A DNA stretch of 64,000 bases from the NCBI RefSeq assembly GCF_900099695.1, contig NZ_FNCY01000020.1:1-64000 (forward strand). Direction: 5' to 3'. A model generated the notes under the pieces. That model was not told where the DNA came from and ran no database searches. It was given only the letters and a program-made list of their open reading frames with translations. Positions 31,012-38,932 of this stretch are shown here, in pieces. A program made the translations under genes and the position numbers. Origin of the DNA: Propionivibrio dicarboxylicus. GTDB lineage: Bacteria; Pseudomonadota; Gammaproteobacteria; Burkholderiales; Rhodocyclaceae. Position 1 is the first letter of the stretch, and the number at the start of each line of letters is the position of its first letter.

Positions 31012-32355
31012 CTATAGCACGTAGCGCGACAGATCCTCGTTTTTCACCAATCCCGCCAGACGCTCGTCAACATAGGCCGCATCGACGCGAAGACCAGTCG
31101 CCTCGCCGCCGTTGCCAGCACTGAAAGACACTTCCTCGAGCAAGCGCTCGACCACCGTATAGAGACGACGCGCACCGATGTTCTCGGTCCGCTCATTGAC
31201 CGACCAGGCGACTTCGGCCAGGCGCCGAATGCCATCCGGCGCAAACTCGAGCGACACGCCTTCGGTCGCCAGCAAAGCCTGGTACTGCATCGTCAGGCAG
31301 GCATCGGTTTGCGTCAGGATGCACTCGAAATCTGCGACCGACAAGGATTCGAGTTCAACCCGAATGGGAAAACGTCCCTGCAATTCGGGGATCAGGTCCG
31401 ATGGCTTCGACAGGTGAAAAGCGCCGCTGGCAATGAACAGGATGTGGTCGGTGCGGATCATCCCGTACTTCGTCGACACCGTCGTCCCCTCGACCAGCGG
31501 CAGCAAGTCGCGCTGCACGCCTTGACGTGACACATCGGCGCCGTGCGTATCGCTGCGAGAGGTGATCTTGTCAATTTCATCCAAAAAGACGATGCCATTC
31601 TGTTCGACGTTGGTGACCGCGGCGAGCTTGATTTCATCGTCATTGACGAGCTTGGCGGCCTCTTCATCGACAAGCAGTTTGCGCGCTTCGGCCACGCGCA
31701 GTTTGCGCGTCTTCTTGCGGCCGTTGCCGAGATTCTGGAACATCCCCTGAATCTGCGAGGTCAGCTCTTCCATGCCTGGCGGCGCAAAAATCTCCGCCTG
31801 CAGGCCGGCCGCGCTCACCTCGAGTTCTATTTCCTTGTCATCGAGTTCGCCTTCGCGCAATTTCTTGCGGAATTTCTGCCGGGTCGAGTTTTCCTCGGCC
31901 GACTGGGCCTCGTTAAAAAAGCCGCCGCGCGCGGGCGGCAGCAGCACGTCGAGAATCCGATCTTCGGCCGCGTCCTCGGCGCGCGCACGCATCGCCTTCA
32001 TTCCCTGCTCGCGAGCATTCTTGACGGCGATCTCGACAAGGTCGCGAATGATCGTCTCGACATCGCGCCCGACATAACCGACCTCGGTAAATTTCGTTGC
32101 CTCGACCTTGATGAAGGGCGCATTGGCGAGCCGCGCCAGACGACGTGCGATCTCGGTCTTGCCGACGCCGGTCGGCCCGATCATCAGAATGTTCTTCGGC
32201 GTGATTTCCTGACGCAAGGGCTCGGCCACCTGGGCGCGCCGCCAGCGATTGCGCAAGGCGATGGCAACAGCCTTCTTGGCCCTGCCTTGTCCGACGATAT
32301 GCTTGTCGAGTTCGTGGACTATTTCCAAAGGAGTCATTTGCATGGTTTGCGACAT
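31012..32355 (-). CDS. hslU: HslU, ATPase subunit of the HslVU protease
   Basis: A 447-residue AAA+ unfoldase. N-terminal [34 protein letters not shown], Walker A GPTGVGKT at 60-67, GYVGRDVE pore loop near 90, the intermediate domain with [17 protein letters not shown], Walker [11 protein letters not shown] near 255, and a C-terminus ending EDLSRYVL that docks in HslV. Length fits. ATG at 32355 (MSQTMQMTP) is chosen, with ATGs at 32343 and 32361 also possible. hslV is normally immediately upstream, but here two + strand genes (32505-33658) intervene, so hslU must have its own promoter. Confidence 0.97.
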   Translation of the reverse strand: MSQTMQMTPLEIVHELDKHIVGQGRAKKAVAIALRNRWRRAQVAEPLRQEITPKNILMIGPTGVGKTEIARRLARLANAPFIKVEATKFTEVGYVGRDVETIIRDLVEIAVKNAREQGMKAMRARAEDAAEDRILDVLLPPARGGFFNEAQSAEENSTRQKFRKKLREGELDDKEIELEVSAAGLQAEIFAPPGMEELTSQIQGMFQNLGNGRKKTRKLRVAEARKLLVDEEAAKLVNDDEIKLAAVTNVEQNGIVFLDEIDKITSRSDTHGADVSRQGVQRDLLPLVEGTTVSTKYGMIRTDHILFIASGAFHLSKPSDLIPELQGRFPIRVELESLSVADFECILTQTDACLTMQYQALLATEGVSLEFAPDGIRRLAEVAWSVNERTENIGARRLYTVVERLLEEVSFSAGNGGEATGLRVDAAYVDERLAGLVKNEDLSRYVL

Positions 32356-32504
32356 GGTCATTTGTTGGAAACACAAAAACGAGCAGGGAATCTTACACGT
32401 TATCGTCGGCGATGCGCATTGTGTGGCACACTTAGCAGGTATTCCCGAGCCGCCGCAATCAAGGTGACGTCGGGAACACGCTTTGGTACCGAAGGAACGC
32501 AAGA

Positions 32505-32825
32505 ATGAAGATGCGAAATGTTTGTCTGGCACCGAGCCGGGCCACGCCCGGCATGACACTGACCAGTCCGGTCAACGGCCGCGACGGTCTCCCTCTGCTC
32601 GCCGCCGGCACGACAATCGATGGCGACACGATCGAACGCCTGATCCGGCGCGGCGTTGAAACCATCTGGGTGGAGATTCCCGACGAACGCGACGCGCGGA
32701 CGATCGCCATCGAACTGGAAGCCGCCGACCACCGCATCGCCACCATTTTCAGGGGCCGCGGCAGCCCGGCGCGCGAAGCCTTGCGCGAGGCCGTCATCCA
32801 CTATCGACGGGAATCCTTGCAATGA
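32505..32825 (+). CDS. Small DUF3391-like protein paired with an HDOD protein
   Basis: A 106-residue protein. Its core [26 protein letters not shown] then [18 protein letters not shown] resembles the small beta-rich domain found at the N-terminus of many HD-GYP proteins (compare the gene at 58150), but here it stands alone. No membrane segment. Its stop overlaps the ATG of the HDOD gene by 4 nt, implying coupled translation and a shared role. Function unknown. It is probably a regulatory partner or a domain detached from a longer ancestor. Confidence 0.65.
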   Translation: MKMRNVCLAPSRATPGMTLTSPVNGRDGLPLLAAGTTIDGDTIERLIRRGVETIWVEIPDERDARTIAIELEAADHRIATIFRGRGSPAREALREAVIHYRRESLQ

Positions 32826-33658
32826 GCATCGCGACGCTTGAAGAACTCCCCGAGCACGCCCGCAAGCTGCCGTCGCTGCCGGAAGTCGTGAACTACCTGA
32901 CGCGTTCGCTGCACGACGAACGCGCCGATGCCGACACCATCGCGCACCACATCAATTCGGACCCCGCCATCGTCGCTCGCCTGCTCGCTGCTGCCAACTC
33001 GGCTGCTTCGGGCGTATCGACGCGCATCGTCACGACCAAGCAAGCCTTTCTTTTCCTCGGCGTCGACCGGATTGCCAGCATCATCCTCGCTTCCGCCCTC
33101 GCCTATCGCTATGACATCCGGCATGGCGGCTTCGACGCCCGGCTGCTCTGGCGGCACTCGCTCGGTGTCGCGGTCTGTGCACGCGTGCTCGCCGAACACA
33201 CCGACATCGACCCGGAACTCGCCTTCACCGCAGGACTGCTGCACGACATCGGGCAGTTGCTGATGTACATCACCAGCCCGGCCGATTATCTGCGCGTCAT
33301 CGAAAAGCGCGTTGACGAAGACATCCCGCTCATCGACGCCGAGCACGCGATCTACGGGTATGACCACACCGAAGCCGGCACGACGCTGGCCAAGGCGTGG
33401 AATCTGCCGAACGAGATCATCGACGCCATCGCCGCCCACCACACGCCGGACGAGATCGGCAGCGAGATCGGCAACCTCGTCCATGTCAGCGAGGTGCTGA
33501 GCCACGGACTCGATCTCGGCGAACAGCCGAACAATCAGGTCCCAGACCTGTCGGAACTCGCCTGCGCGCAACTGGGTTTGTCATGGACGGTTATCGGCAA
33601 GCGCTTTGCCGAAATCGAGGCCCGTTACGAAGGCATTCGCGTCGCACTCGGCATCTAG
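32822..33658 (+). CDS. HDOD-domain signalling protein
   Basis: A 278-residue protein with an HDOD domain across about residues 15-215: LPSLPEVVNYLTRSL, DPAIVARLLAAANSA, ITTKQAFLFLGVDR-like TTKQAFLFLGVDRI, HSLGVAVCARVLAEH, AFTAGLLHDIGQLLM with the HD pair, and HTEAGTTLAKAWNLP followed by AIAAHH. HDOD proteins are HD-related regulators of c-di-GMP signalling, chemotaxis or development, usually without phosphodiesterase activity. It is translationally coupled to the upstream small gene. Both interrupt the usual hslV-hslU pair on the opposite strand. Confidence 0.88.
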   Translation: MSIATLEELPEHARKLPSLPEVVNYLTRSLHDERADADTIAHHINSDPAIVARLLAAANSAASGVSTRIVTTKQAFLFLGVDRIASIILASALAYRYDIRHGGFDARLLWRHSLGVAVCARVLAEHTDIDPELAFTAGLLHDIGQLLMYITSPADYLRVIEKRVDEDIPLIDAEHAIYGYDHTEAGTTLAKAWNLPNEIIDAIAAHHTPDEIGSEIGNLVHVSEVLSHGLDLGEQPNNQVPDLSELACAQLGLSWTVIGKRFAEIEARYEGIRVALGI

Positions 33659-33726
33659 TTGGCACGTGGCGCGGAACACGCCACACAATCCAAGCGCGGA
33701 ATGCGCCGCGGCCGTGACGCAGCGGC

Positions 33727-34266
33727 TTACGCGTCGAGCGTTTCTATCGTGAACTGGTGATTCGTATAGATGCACAGGTCGCCGGCAATCTCCAGCGACT
33801 TGCGTACCACCTCGTCCGGGGCCAGTTCGGTGTTCTCGATCAGCGCACGCGCCGCCGACTGCGCAAACGCCCCGCCCGAACCGATCGCGACGATGCCTTG
33901 CTCGGGCTCCAACACGTCGCCATTACCGGTGATCACCAGCGAATGTTCTCGATCCGCGACCGCCAGCATCGCTTCGAGACGGCGCAGGGCGCGGTCGCTG
34001 CGCCAATCCTTGGCCAGTTCCACGGCCGAACGCAGCAGGTTGCCCTGATGCTTGTCGAGTTTCGCCTCGAACCGCTCGAACAGCGTGAAGGCATCGGCCG
34101 TACCGCCGGCAAAGCCGGCCAGGATCGACTCCTGATAAATCCGCCGGACCTTGCGCGCACTGGCCTTGATGACGATGTTGCCAAGCGTCACCTGTCCGTC
34201 GCCGCCCATCGCCACGCGATTGCCGCGGCGCACGGAAAGAATGGTCGTACCGTGATATTGCTCCAT
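33727..34266 (-). CDS. hslV: HslV, peptidase subunit of the HslVU protease
   Basis: A 179-residue proteasome-like N-terminal threonine hydrolase. [14 protein letters not shown] shows the short propeptide and the catalytic Thr7-Thr8 pair exposed after processing. [37 protein letters not shown] and [18 protein letters not shown] are family blocks. It forms a double hexamer degrading proteins unfolded by HslU. An AAGGA ribosome site precedes the ATG. It lies downstream of xerC on the same strand, while hslU is displaced by 1.4 kb. Confidence 0.97.
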   Translation of the reverse strand: MEQYHGTTILSVRRGNRVAMGGDGQVTLGNIVIKASARKVRRIYQESILAGFAGGTADAFTLFERFEAKLDKHQGNLLRSAVELAKDWRSDRALRRLEAMLAVADREHSLVITGNGDVLEPEQGIVAIGSGGAFAQSAARALIENTELAPDEVVRKSLEIAGDLCIYTNHQFTIETLDA

Positions 34267-34375
34267 GAATCGTCCTTGCTATTGGCAAAAAGGCGGGCGC
34301 GCCGAGCGCTCCCGATCACACTCGTGGCGGCCATTTCTAGCATATCCGCGTAGCGGCGGCAAATTGCCGTCCCCT

Positions 34376-35281
34376 CTAGGTCTTGCGCTTGGCGCGCGGA
34401 TGCGCGGCGTCGTAAATTTTTGCCAGATGCTGGAAATCGAGATGCGTATACACCTGCGTCGACGCGATGCTCGCGTGCCCGAGCATTTCCTGCACAGCGC
34501 GCAGATCGCCGGACGACTGCAGGACATGCGAGGCAAAGGAATGGCGCAGCATATGCGGGTGCACCCCCAGCGGCAAACCGCTCAGCAGTGCCTTGCGCTT
34601 GAGTCGCTGCTGGATGACGCGGGGACTGATGCGTTCGCCGCGCGCACCGACGAACAAAGCCGTTTCGCCCGGTTTCGCCACCGCATCCCGACATTGCATC
34701 CAGGCGGCGATCGCCTCGCAAGCCTTGCTGCCGACAGGCACATGACGCTCCTTGTTGCGCTTGCCAAGCACGCGCACCTCACCCTCGCGCAGATCGACGA
34801 GACAGCCAAGATCGAGTTGGACAAGTTCCGACAGGCGCAGGCCGGATGAATAAAAAAGCTCGAACATCGCCTGGTCGCGGCAATCGAAGACTTCGTCGCC
34901 AGGCGTCTCCAGCAGTTTGGCCGTTTCCTCGGGCGACAAGGCCTTGGGTAGCGCCTTCGGGCTATTCGGCGCCCGGATGCCTTCGACCGGATTGGCCGAT
35001 ACCCGCCCCTGCTGGCCGAGCCAACGGTAAAACCCCCGCCACGCCGACAAGGTGCGGGCCAGCGAACGGCCGCCCAATCCGCCCGCATGAAGTTTCGCGA
35101 CAAAGCGCCGCACCTCATGCGGCATGACGCCAAGAACACCGTCACGCACGCCGGACTCCTGCACCAAGCCGGCAAGCGTATCGAGATCATGCCGGTAGGC
35201 GCTGACGGTATGCGCCGACTGACGGCGCTGCTGCGCAAGCGAATCGAGATAGGCGCCGATCAGCGCCGCCGCATCCGCCAT
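34376..35281 (-). CDS. xerC: Site-specific tyrosine recombinase XerC
   Basis: A 301-residue tyrosine recombinase. Catalytic residues: Arg in SGLRLSELVQL, Lys in LGKRNKERHVPV, HPHMLRHSFASHVL, and Tyr in ASTQVYTHLDFQHLAKIYDAAHPRA. The C-terminal HLAKIYDAAHPRAK block is typical of XerC. It follows dapF and DUF484 with an 11-nt gap, the conserved dapF-yigA-xerC order. The frame is open further upstream, but MADAAALIG at 35281 gives the family length. Confidence 0.94.
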   Translation of the reverse strand: MADAAALIGAYLDSLAQQRRQSAHTVSAYRHDLDTLAGLVQESGVRDGVLGVMPHEVRRFVAKLHAGGLGGRSLARTLSAWRGFYRWLGQQGRVSANPVEGIRAPNSPKALPKALSPEETAKLLETPGDEVFDCRDQAMFELFYSSGLRLSELVQLDLGCLVDLREGEVRVLGKRNKERHVPVGSKACEAIAAWMQCRDAVAKPGETALFVGARGERISPRVIQQRLKRKALLSGLPLGVHPHMLRHSFASHVLQSSGDLRAVQEMLGHASIASTQVYTHLDFQHLAKIYDAAHPRAKRKT

Positions 35282-35292
35282 GCCATTATCCT

Positions 35293-35952
35293 TCAGGCCA
35301 GACGCAGCACCCGTGCCAGCGCGCCCGAGGCCATTTCGCCGAGGCGTTCGAGATAGAGCGTGCCCATGCCGGCGTAAAAGCGTTGCGCGTCCTCGCTGCC
35401 CAAGGCGATCATGCCCATCGTGCCGCCGCCATTGCGCAAGGCGATCAAAGCTTGCGAACGCACGTGCTTCGAGCCTTCGCCGAACCACGACGAGGTTTCG
35501 AAACCGGAGGTCGAGCCGCAATACGGTTGCATCAAGGTCTCGGCGAAAGTCTGCAACTCGTCGCTGACCTCGGCGAACTCGGGCAGTTCGGCGACGTTCG
35601 CCGGCCGATTCCAGAGGCGCAGGGCGAACTGCGGTATGGCGAAGTCATCGCGCAAATGAAAATTGAGCGAATGGATCACCGCCTGGAAGGACGCGGCCGA
35701 AATGATCGCCACGGCCAGACGGTGCATCTTCTCGCTGATGACGTCGTTCTCTTCGCCGAATTGCAGCAATTCGCCCATCTTGCCCTCGAGCTGGCGATTC
35801 TTGTCGCGCAGGCTGAGCATCTGGCGCTCGGTGATCGAGATCGTCCGCCCGCCGTGCGGATGCGGAATGACGACATGCGAAAGCAGCTCGGCATGCTCCT
35901 CGAAGAACTGCGGATTTTCCAGCAGATAGCGGGCGACGTCCTCGGATTTCAT
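35293..35952 (-). CDS. DUF484 family protein (YigA-like)
   Basis: A 219-residue protein starting [24 protein letters not shown]. It continues with [29 protein letters not shown], a coiled coil, and then a GAF-like domain with [28 protein letters not shown] near 185-210. DUF484 proteins are conserved between dapF and xerC. Their biochemical role is unsettled. The ATG overlaps the dapF stop by 4 nt (translation coupling). Soluble, no signal. Confidence 0.93.
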   Translation of the reverse strand: MKSEDVARYLLENPQFFEEHAELLSHVVIPHPHGGRTISITERQMLSLRDKNRQLEGKMGELLQFGEENDVISEKMHRLAVAIISAASFQAVIHSLNFHLRDDFAIPQFALRLWNRPANVAELPEFAEVSDELQTFAETLMQPYCGSTSGFETSSWFGEGSKHVRSQALIALRNGGGTMGMIALGSEDAQRFYAGMGTLYLERLGEMASGALARVLRLA

Positions 35953-36779
35953 AGTTCGATTTCTCCCGTGAATACGGTAACGGCCGGACCGGTCATCATC
36001 ACCGGTTGCCCGGGACCACCCCAGGCGATCGACAGGTCGCCGCCGCGCGTCGCGACGCGCACCGGCGAGTCGAGCAAACCGCGCGAAATACCGGCAGCAA
36101 CCGCGGCGCAAGCGCCCGTGCCGCACGCCAGCGTCTCACCGGCACCACGCTCATAGACGCGCAACCGGATCGAGTGACGATCGACGACCTGCATGAAACC
36201 GGCATTGACGCGCTTGGGGAAGCGCGCATGACGCTCGATCAGCGGCCCCTGCACCTCGACCGGCGCCGCATCGACGTCGGCGACGACCTGGACGGCATGC
36301 GGATTGCCCATCGACACGGCGGTGATCGCCACCACATCGCTGCCAACCGGAATCGTCTGGATCACGTCCATCGAGGTACTGTCGAACGGGATCTTCTCGG
36401 GTTCAAAGACCGGCGCGCCCATATTGACGGTGATGTTGCCGTCATCCTCGAGACGCGGCCCGATAACGCCGCGCATGGTCTCGACGCGGATCTCCTTCTT
36501 TTCGGTCAGTCCCTGGTCATGCACAAAACGGACGAAGCAGCGGGCGCCATTGCCGCACTGCTCGACTTCGCCGCCATCGGCGTTGAAGATGCGATAACGG
36601 AAATCGACACCGGGCGTCGACGACTTTTCGACCAGCAACATCTGATCGAAGCCGACGCCGAAATTACGGTGCCCGATAAAGCGGATCTGATCCTCGGTCA
36701 GCGCCACCGCCTGCCGCACCCCGTCGATGACGACAAAATCGTTGCCCAGCCCGTGCATTTTCGAGAATTTGAGTTTCAT
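35949..36779 (-). CDS. dapF: Diaminopimelate epimerase
   Basis: A 276-residue PLP-independent epimerase converting LL- to meso-diaminopimelate for lysine and peptidoglycan. [20 protein letters not shown] is the standard N-terminus. The two catalytic cysteines are visible in [12 protein letters not shown] (about residue 73 region) and LACGTGACA (about residue 219 region). A GGAAGG ribosome site precedes the start. First gene of the dapF-DUF484-xerC-hslV string, divergent from the lipid A acyltransferase gene at 36918. Confidence 0.97.
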   Translation of the reverse strand: MKLKFSKMHGLGNDFVVIDGVRQAVALTEDQIRFIGHRNFGVGFDQMLLVEKSSTPGVDFRYRIFNADGGEVEQCGNGARCFVRFVHDQGLTEKKEIRVETMRGVIGPRLEDDGNITVNMGAPVFEPEKIPFDSTSMDVIQTIPVGSDVVAITAVSMGNPHAVQVVADVDAAPVEVQGPLIERHARFPKRVNAGFMQVVDRHSIRLRVYERGAGETLACGTGACAAVAAGISRGLLDSPVRVATRGGDLSIAWGGPGQPVMMTGPAVTVFTGEIEL

Positions 36780-36826
36780 TACGCGATAACCTTCCGTTTG
36801 GCTTCCAAGTAAACTACAAGTTTGAT

Positions 36827-36849
36827 GCGGACATTATAAAGTCGTCCGC
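36827..36849 (+). promoter_or_regulatory. Palindrome around a -10-like box between dapF and lpxL
   Basis: 6-bp arms GCGGAC and GTCCGC flank an 11-nt AT-rich core containing TATAAA. It lies 70 nt before the acyltransferase ATG and 48 nt from dapF on the other strand. It could serve as an operator or as the -10 of the + strand gene. Confidence 0.4.
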
Positions 36850-36917
36850 GACAAATCCGTTGCCGATATACTTGCCCGCCGTCCGATTTTTACCTGCACG
36901 AGACCTACGCGCCCATC

Positions 36918-37802
36918 ATGGCCAAACGACTTCTCAGCCACGCCGCCGTCGCCCTTTTCTGGCTGCTGCACTTCCTGCCGCTGCCGCTGCTGGCCGCGCT
37001 CGGACGCGGACTCGGCCGCCTGCTGCTGGCGCTCGGGAAACGACGCCGCCATATCGCCGCGACCAATCTCGCGCTGTGCTTCCCGGAACTCGACGCGGCG
37101 GCGCGCGAACAACGCCTGCGCGCCCACTTCGAGGCCATCGGCCGCAGCCTGCTCGAACGCAGCCTGCTCTGGTGGAGCCGCCCGGAGCGCCTGCGCCAAC
37201 TGGTCCGGGTCGAGGGCGAGGAAAAGATCCGCGCGCTAATAGACGCCGGCAAACCCGTCATCATGCTGGCGCCGCATTTCGTCGGCCTCGACGCCGGCGG
37301 CGTCGCGCTGGCCATGCGCTTTGACGCGCTCAGCATCTACTCGACACAAAAGAACCCGGTCTTCAACACGCTCCTGTATCGCGGCCGCAAGCGCTTCGGC
37401 GACCAGAAGCTGCTCTCCCGCCAGGAAGGCGCGCTGGCGACGATCAAGGCAATGCGCGCGGGCCGGCCCTTCTACTACCTGCCCGACATGGACTTCGGCC
37501 GGCGCGACTCGATCTTCGCGCCCTTCTTCGGCGTCCCCGCTGCCACCATCACCGGCCTCTCCCGACTGGCACGGGCAGCCGGCGCCACCGTGCTATTCAC
37601 GGTCACACGCATGCTGCCCGACGGCGGCTATGTGCTCGAAATCGGCGATCCCTGGCCGGACTTCCCGACGGCCGACGCCGACGCCGACACGCGACGGATG
37701 AACGAAGCTATCGAAGCCGTCGTCCGCACAATGCCGGAGCAATATTACTGGGTGCACCGCCGCTTCAAGACGCGGCCCGAGGGCGAGCCGTCGTTCTACT
37801 AG
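36918..37802 (+). CDS. lpxL: Lipid A late acyltransferase (LpxL/HtrB family), copy 1
   Basis: A 294-residue inner-membrane enzyme. The N-terminal membrane anchor is HAAVALFWLLHFLPLPLLAAL. The family motif HX4D is H120-D125 in MLAPHFVGLDAGG, followed by STQKNPVFNTLLYRGRKRFG, YYLPDMDFGRRDSIFAPFFG and the C-terminal PEQYYWVHRRFKTRPEGEP. It adds a secondary fatty acid to Kdo2-lipid IVA (laurate or similar; the chain is not predictable). Its TAG stop overlaps the TA/terminal inverted repeat of the element at 37800. A second homologue is at 55736. Confidence 0.93.
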   Translation: MAKRLLSHAAVALFWLLHFLPLPLLAALGRGLGRLLLALGKRRRHIAATNLALCFPELDAAAREQRLRAHFEAIGRSLLERSLLWWSRPERLRQLVRVEGEEKIRALIDAGKPVIMLAPHFVGLDAGGVALAMRFDALSIYSTQKNPVFNTLLYRGRKRFGDQKLLSRQEGALATIKAMRAGRPFYYLPDMDFGRRDSIFAPFFGVPAATITGLSRLARAAGATVLFTVTRMLPDGGYVLEIGDPWPDFPTADADADTRRMNEAIEAVVRTMPEQYYWVHRRFKTRPEGEPSFY

Positions 37803-38070
37803 GGGGTGTTCACAATCAACCGCTGGATTGCGTTGCTCCCTGCGCTGGAGCGGCTGCAAGGCGTGCGTTGCAGCGAAGGGTCGTTCCCTTCGCAAGACGC
37901 ACAACGCCGCAGACGACCTGCGCAGGGGCAACCCGAAGGGCAAGGTATTGGCAGGGCGCATCGCGTTGTTGCCGGATGCTTGCATGGATGGCCATGCGGC
38001 GCATCCGCCGCCTAGCGCTGCGCCCTGCCAATACCTTGCGCAACCAACGCTTGATTGTGAGCACCCCCTA
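37800..38070. mobile_element. MITE-like element with TA flanks and terminal inverted repeats
   Basis: A 267-bp segment (37802-38068) is bounded by TA on both sides. Its ends are imperfect inverted repeats of about 26 bp: GGGGGTGTTCACAATCAAC on the left and, inverted on the right, GGGGGTGCTCACAATCAAG. A second, perfect inverted repeat of about 21 bp (around GGTATTGGCAGGGCGCA and its complement, about 37949-37969 and 38017-38037) lies inside, plus a hairpin GAAGGG/CCCTTC. No transposase is encoded. TA duplication suggests mobilisation by an IS630/Tc1-mariner-type transposase (inference). The TAG at each end supplies the stop codon of both flanking genes. Confidence 0.75.
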
Positions 38071-38820
38071 ACCGCGACGCAGCTGGCGTTCGCGGATCTT
38101 GGCGTACTTGACGAAGCTGTTGAAGCAGCCGATGGCGATATGCACGAGTCCGGGCAAGCCATCGAGAAAGCCGCCGCGCACGACATAGAACTTGATGAAG
38201 CGCAGGAGCGGTGAGGCGATCAGCCGCCCCGCCGACACCGGACGCCCGTCGGGATCGGCCATGCCCGCCGCCAGCGAGGTGTAGCGGTTCTGTTTGGTCA
38301 GGTAAGACTCGAGCGTCTCGGCCGAATCGTGCAACAGATCGCCGGCGAGGGTGCCGACCGCTGTCTCGCAGAGGACTTTCTCATGGACGGCATCGGCCGA
38401 CCACCGCGCCACTCGGCGATCGAAGAGCCGCAGACTCCAGTCGGGATAACCTTCGCCATGACGCAGATAACGGCCGAGAAAGCGATTCGCCCGGGCAAAA
38501 CGGAAAGCCTGAAATTGCGGTACCGCCAGCGCCTGCCTCAGACTGGCGGCAAGTTCCGGCGACAGGCGCTCGTCGGCGTCAAGACAGAGCACCCAGTCAT
38601 TGCGCGCGGCATCGACGGCGCGCTGCTTCTGCACGCCGAAGCCCGGCCAGTCGGTCTCGATCACGCGCGCGCCATGCGCGGCACAGACCGCCTGCGTCCC
38701 GTCGGTGCTGCCGGAATCGAGCACGACGATCTCGTCGGCCAGCGCAGCGACGCTCTCAAGGCACGGGACGATGGTCGCGGCTTCGTTCTTGCTGATGATG
38801 ACAACGCTGAAGGGAATCAT
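38068..38820 (-). CDS. Family 2 glycosyltransferase, WaaE/KdtX-like
   Basis: A 250-residue GT2 enzyme. MIPFSVVIISKNEAATIVPCLESV begins the GT-A fold. The nucleotide-binding VVLDSGSTDGTQAVC and the DxD-type LCLDADERLSPEL follow. YLRHGEGYPDWSLRLFDRR and HEKV are typical of the WaaE group, which adds beta-glucose to heptose I of the LPS core. The C-terminal hydrophobic stretch FLDGLPGLVHIAIGCF suggests membrane association. The stop codon lies in the terminal repeat of the neighbouring TA-flanked element, so the native C-terminus may have been trimmed or extended. Divergent from msbA. Confidence 0.85.
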   Translation of the reverse strand: MIPFSVVIISKNEAATIVPCLESVAALADEIVVLDSGSTDGTQAVCAAHGARVIETDWPGFGVQKQRAVDAARNDWVLCLDADERLSPELAASLRQALAVPQFQAFRFARANRFLGRYLRHGEGYPDWSLRLFDRRVARWSADAVHEKVLCETAVGTLAGDLLHDSAETLESYLTKQNRYTSLAAGMADPDGRPVSAGRLIASPLLRFIKFYVVRGGFLDGLPGLVHIAIGCFNSFVKYAKIRERQLRRG

Positions 38821-38893
38821 GGTATTCCGGCACGGTTTGGCTCCGTGCGGAGACTAACACTCCCGGAATTCCGGCGCAAAAGAAACCCGGCCG

Positions 38894-38911
38894 ACCGTTT
38901 ATAATGCCGGT
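38894..38911 (+). promoter_or_regulatory. msbA -10 region with symmetrical flanks
   Basis: TATAAT (38900-38905) sits between ACCG (38894) and CGGT (38908), about 28 nt before the msbA ATG. No clear -35. Confidence 0.4.
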
Positions 38912-38932
38912 TTTCGCCCAATCCGCCGAATA

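Noticed and set aside
37806-38214. Short open frames inside the TA-flanked element
   Set aside because: They lie in nested inverted repeats, have no homology-like features, and one of them runs into the antisense of the WaaE-like gene.
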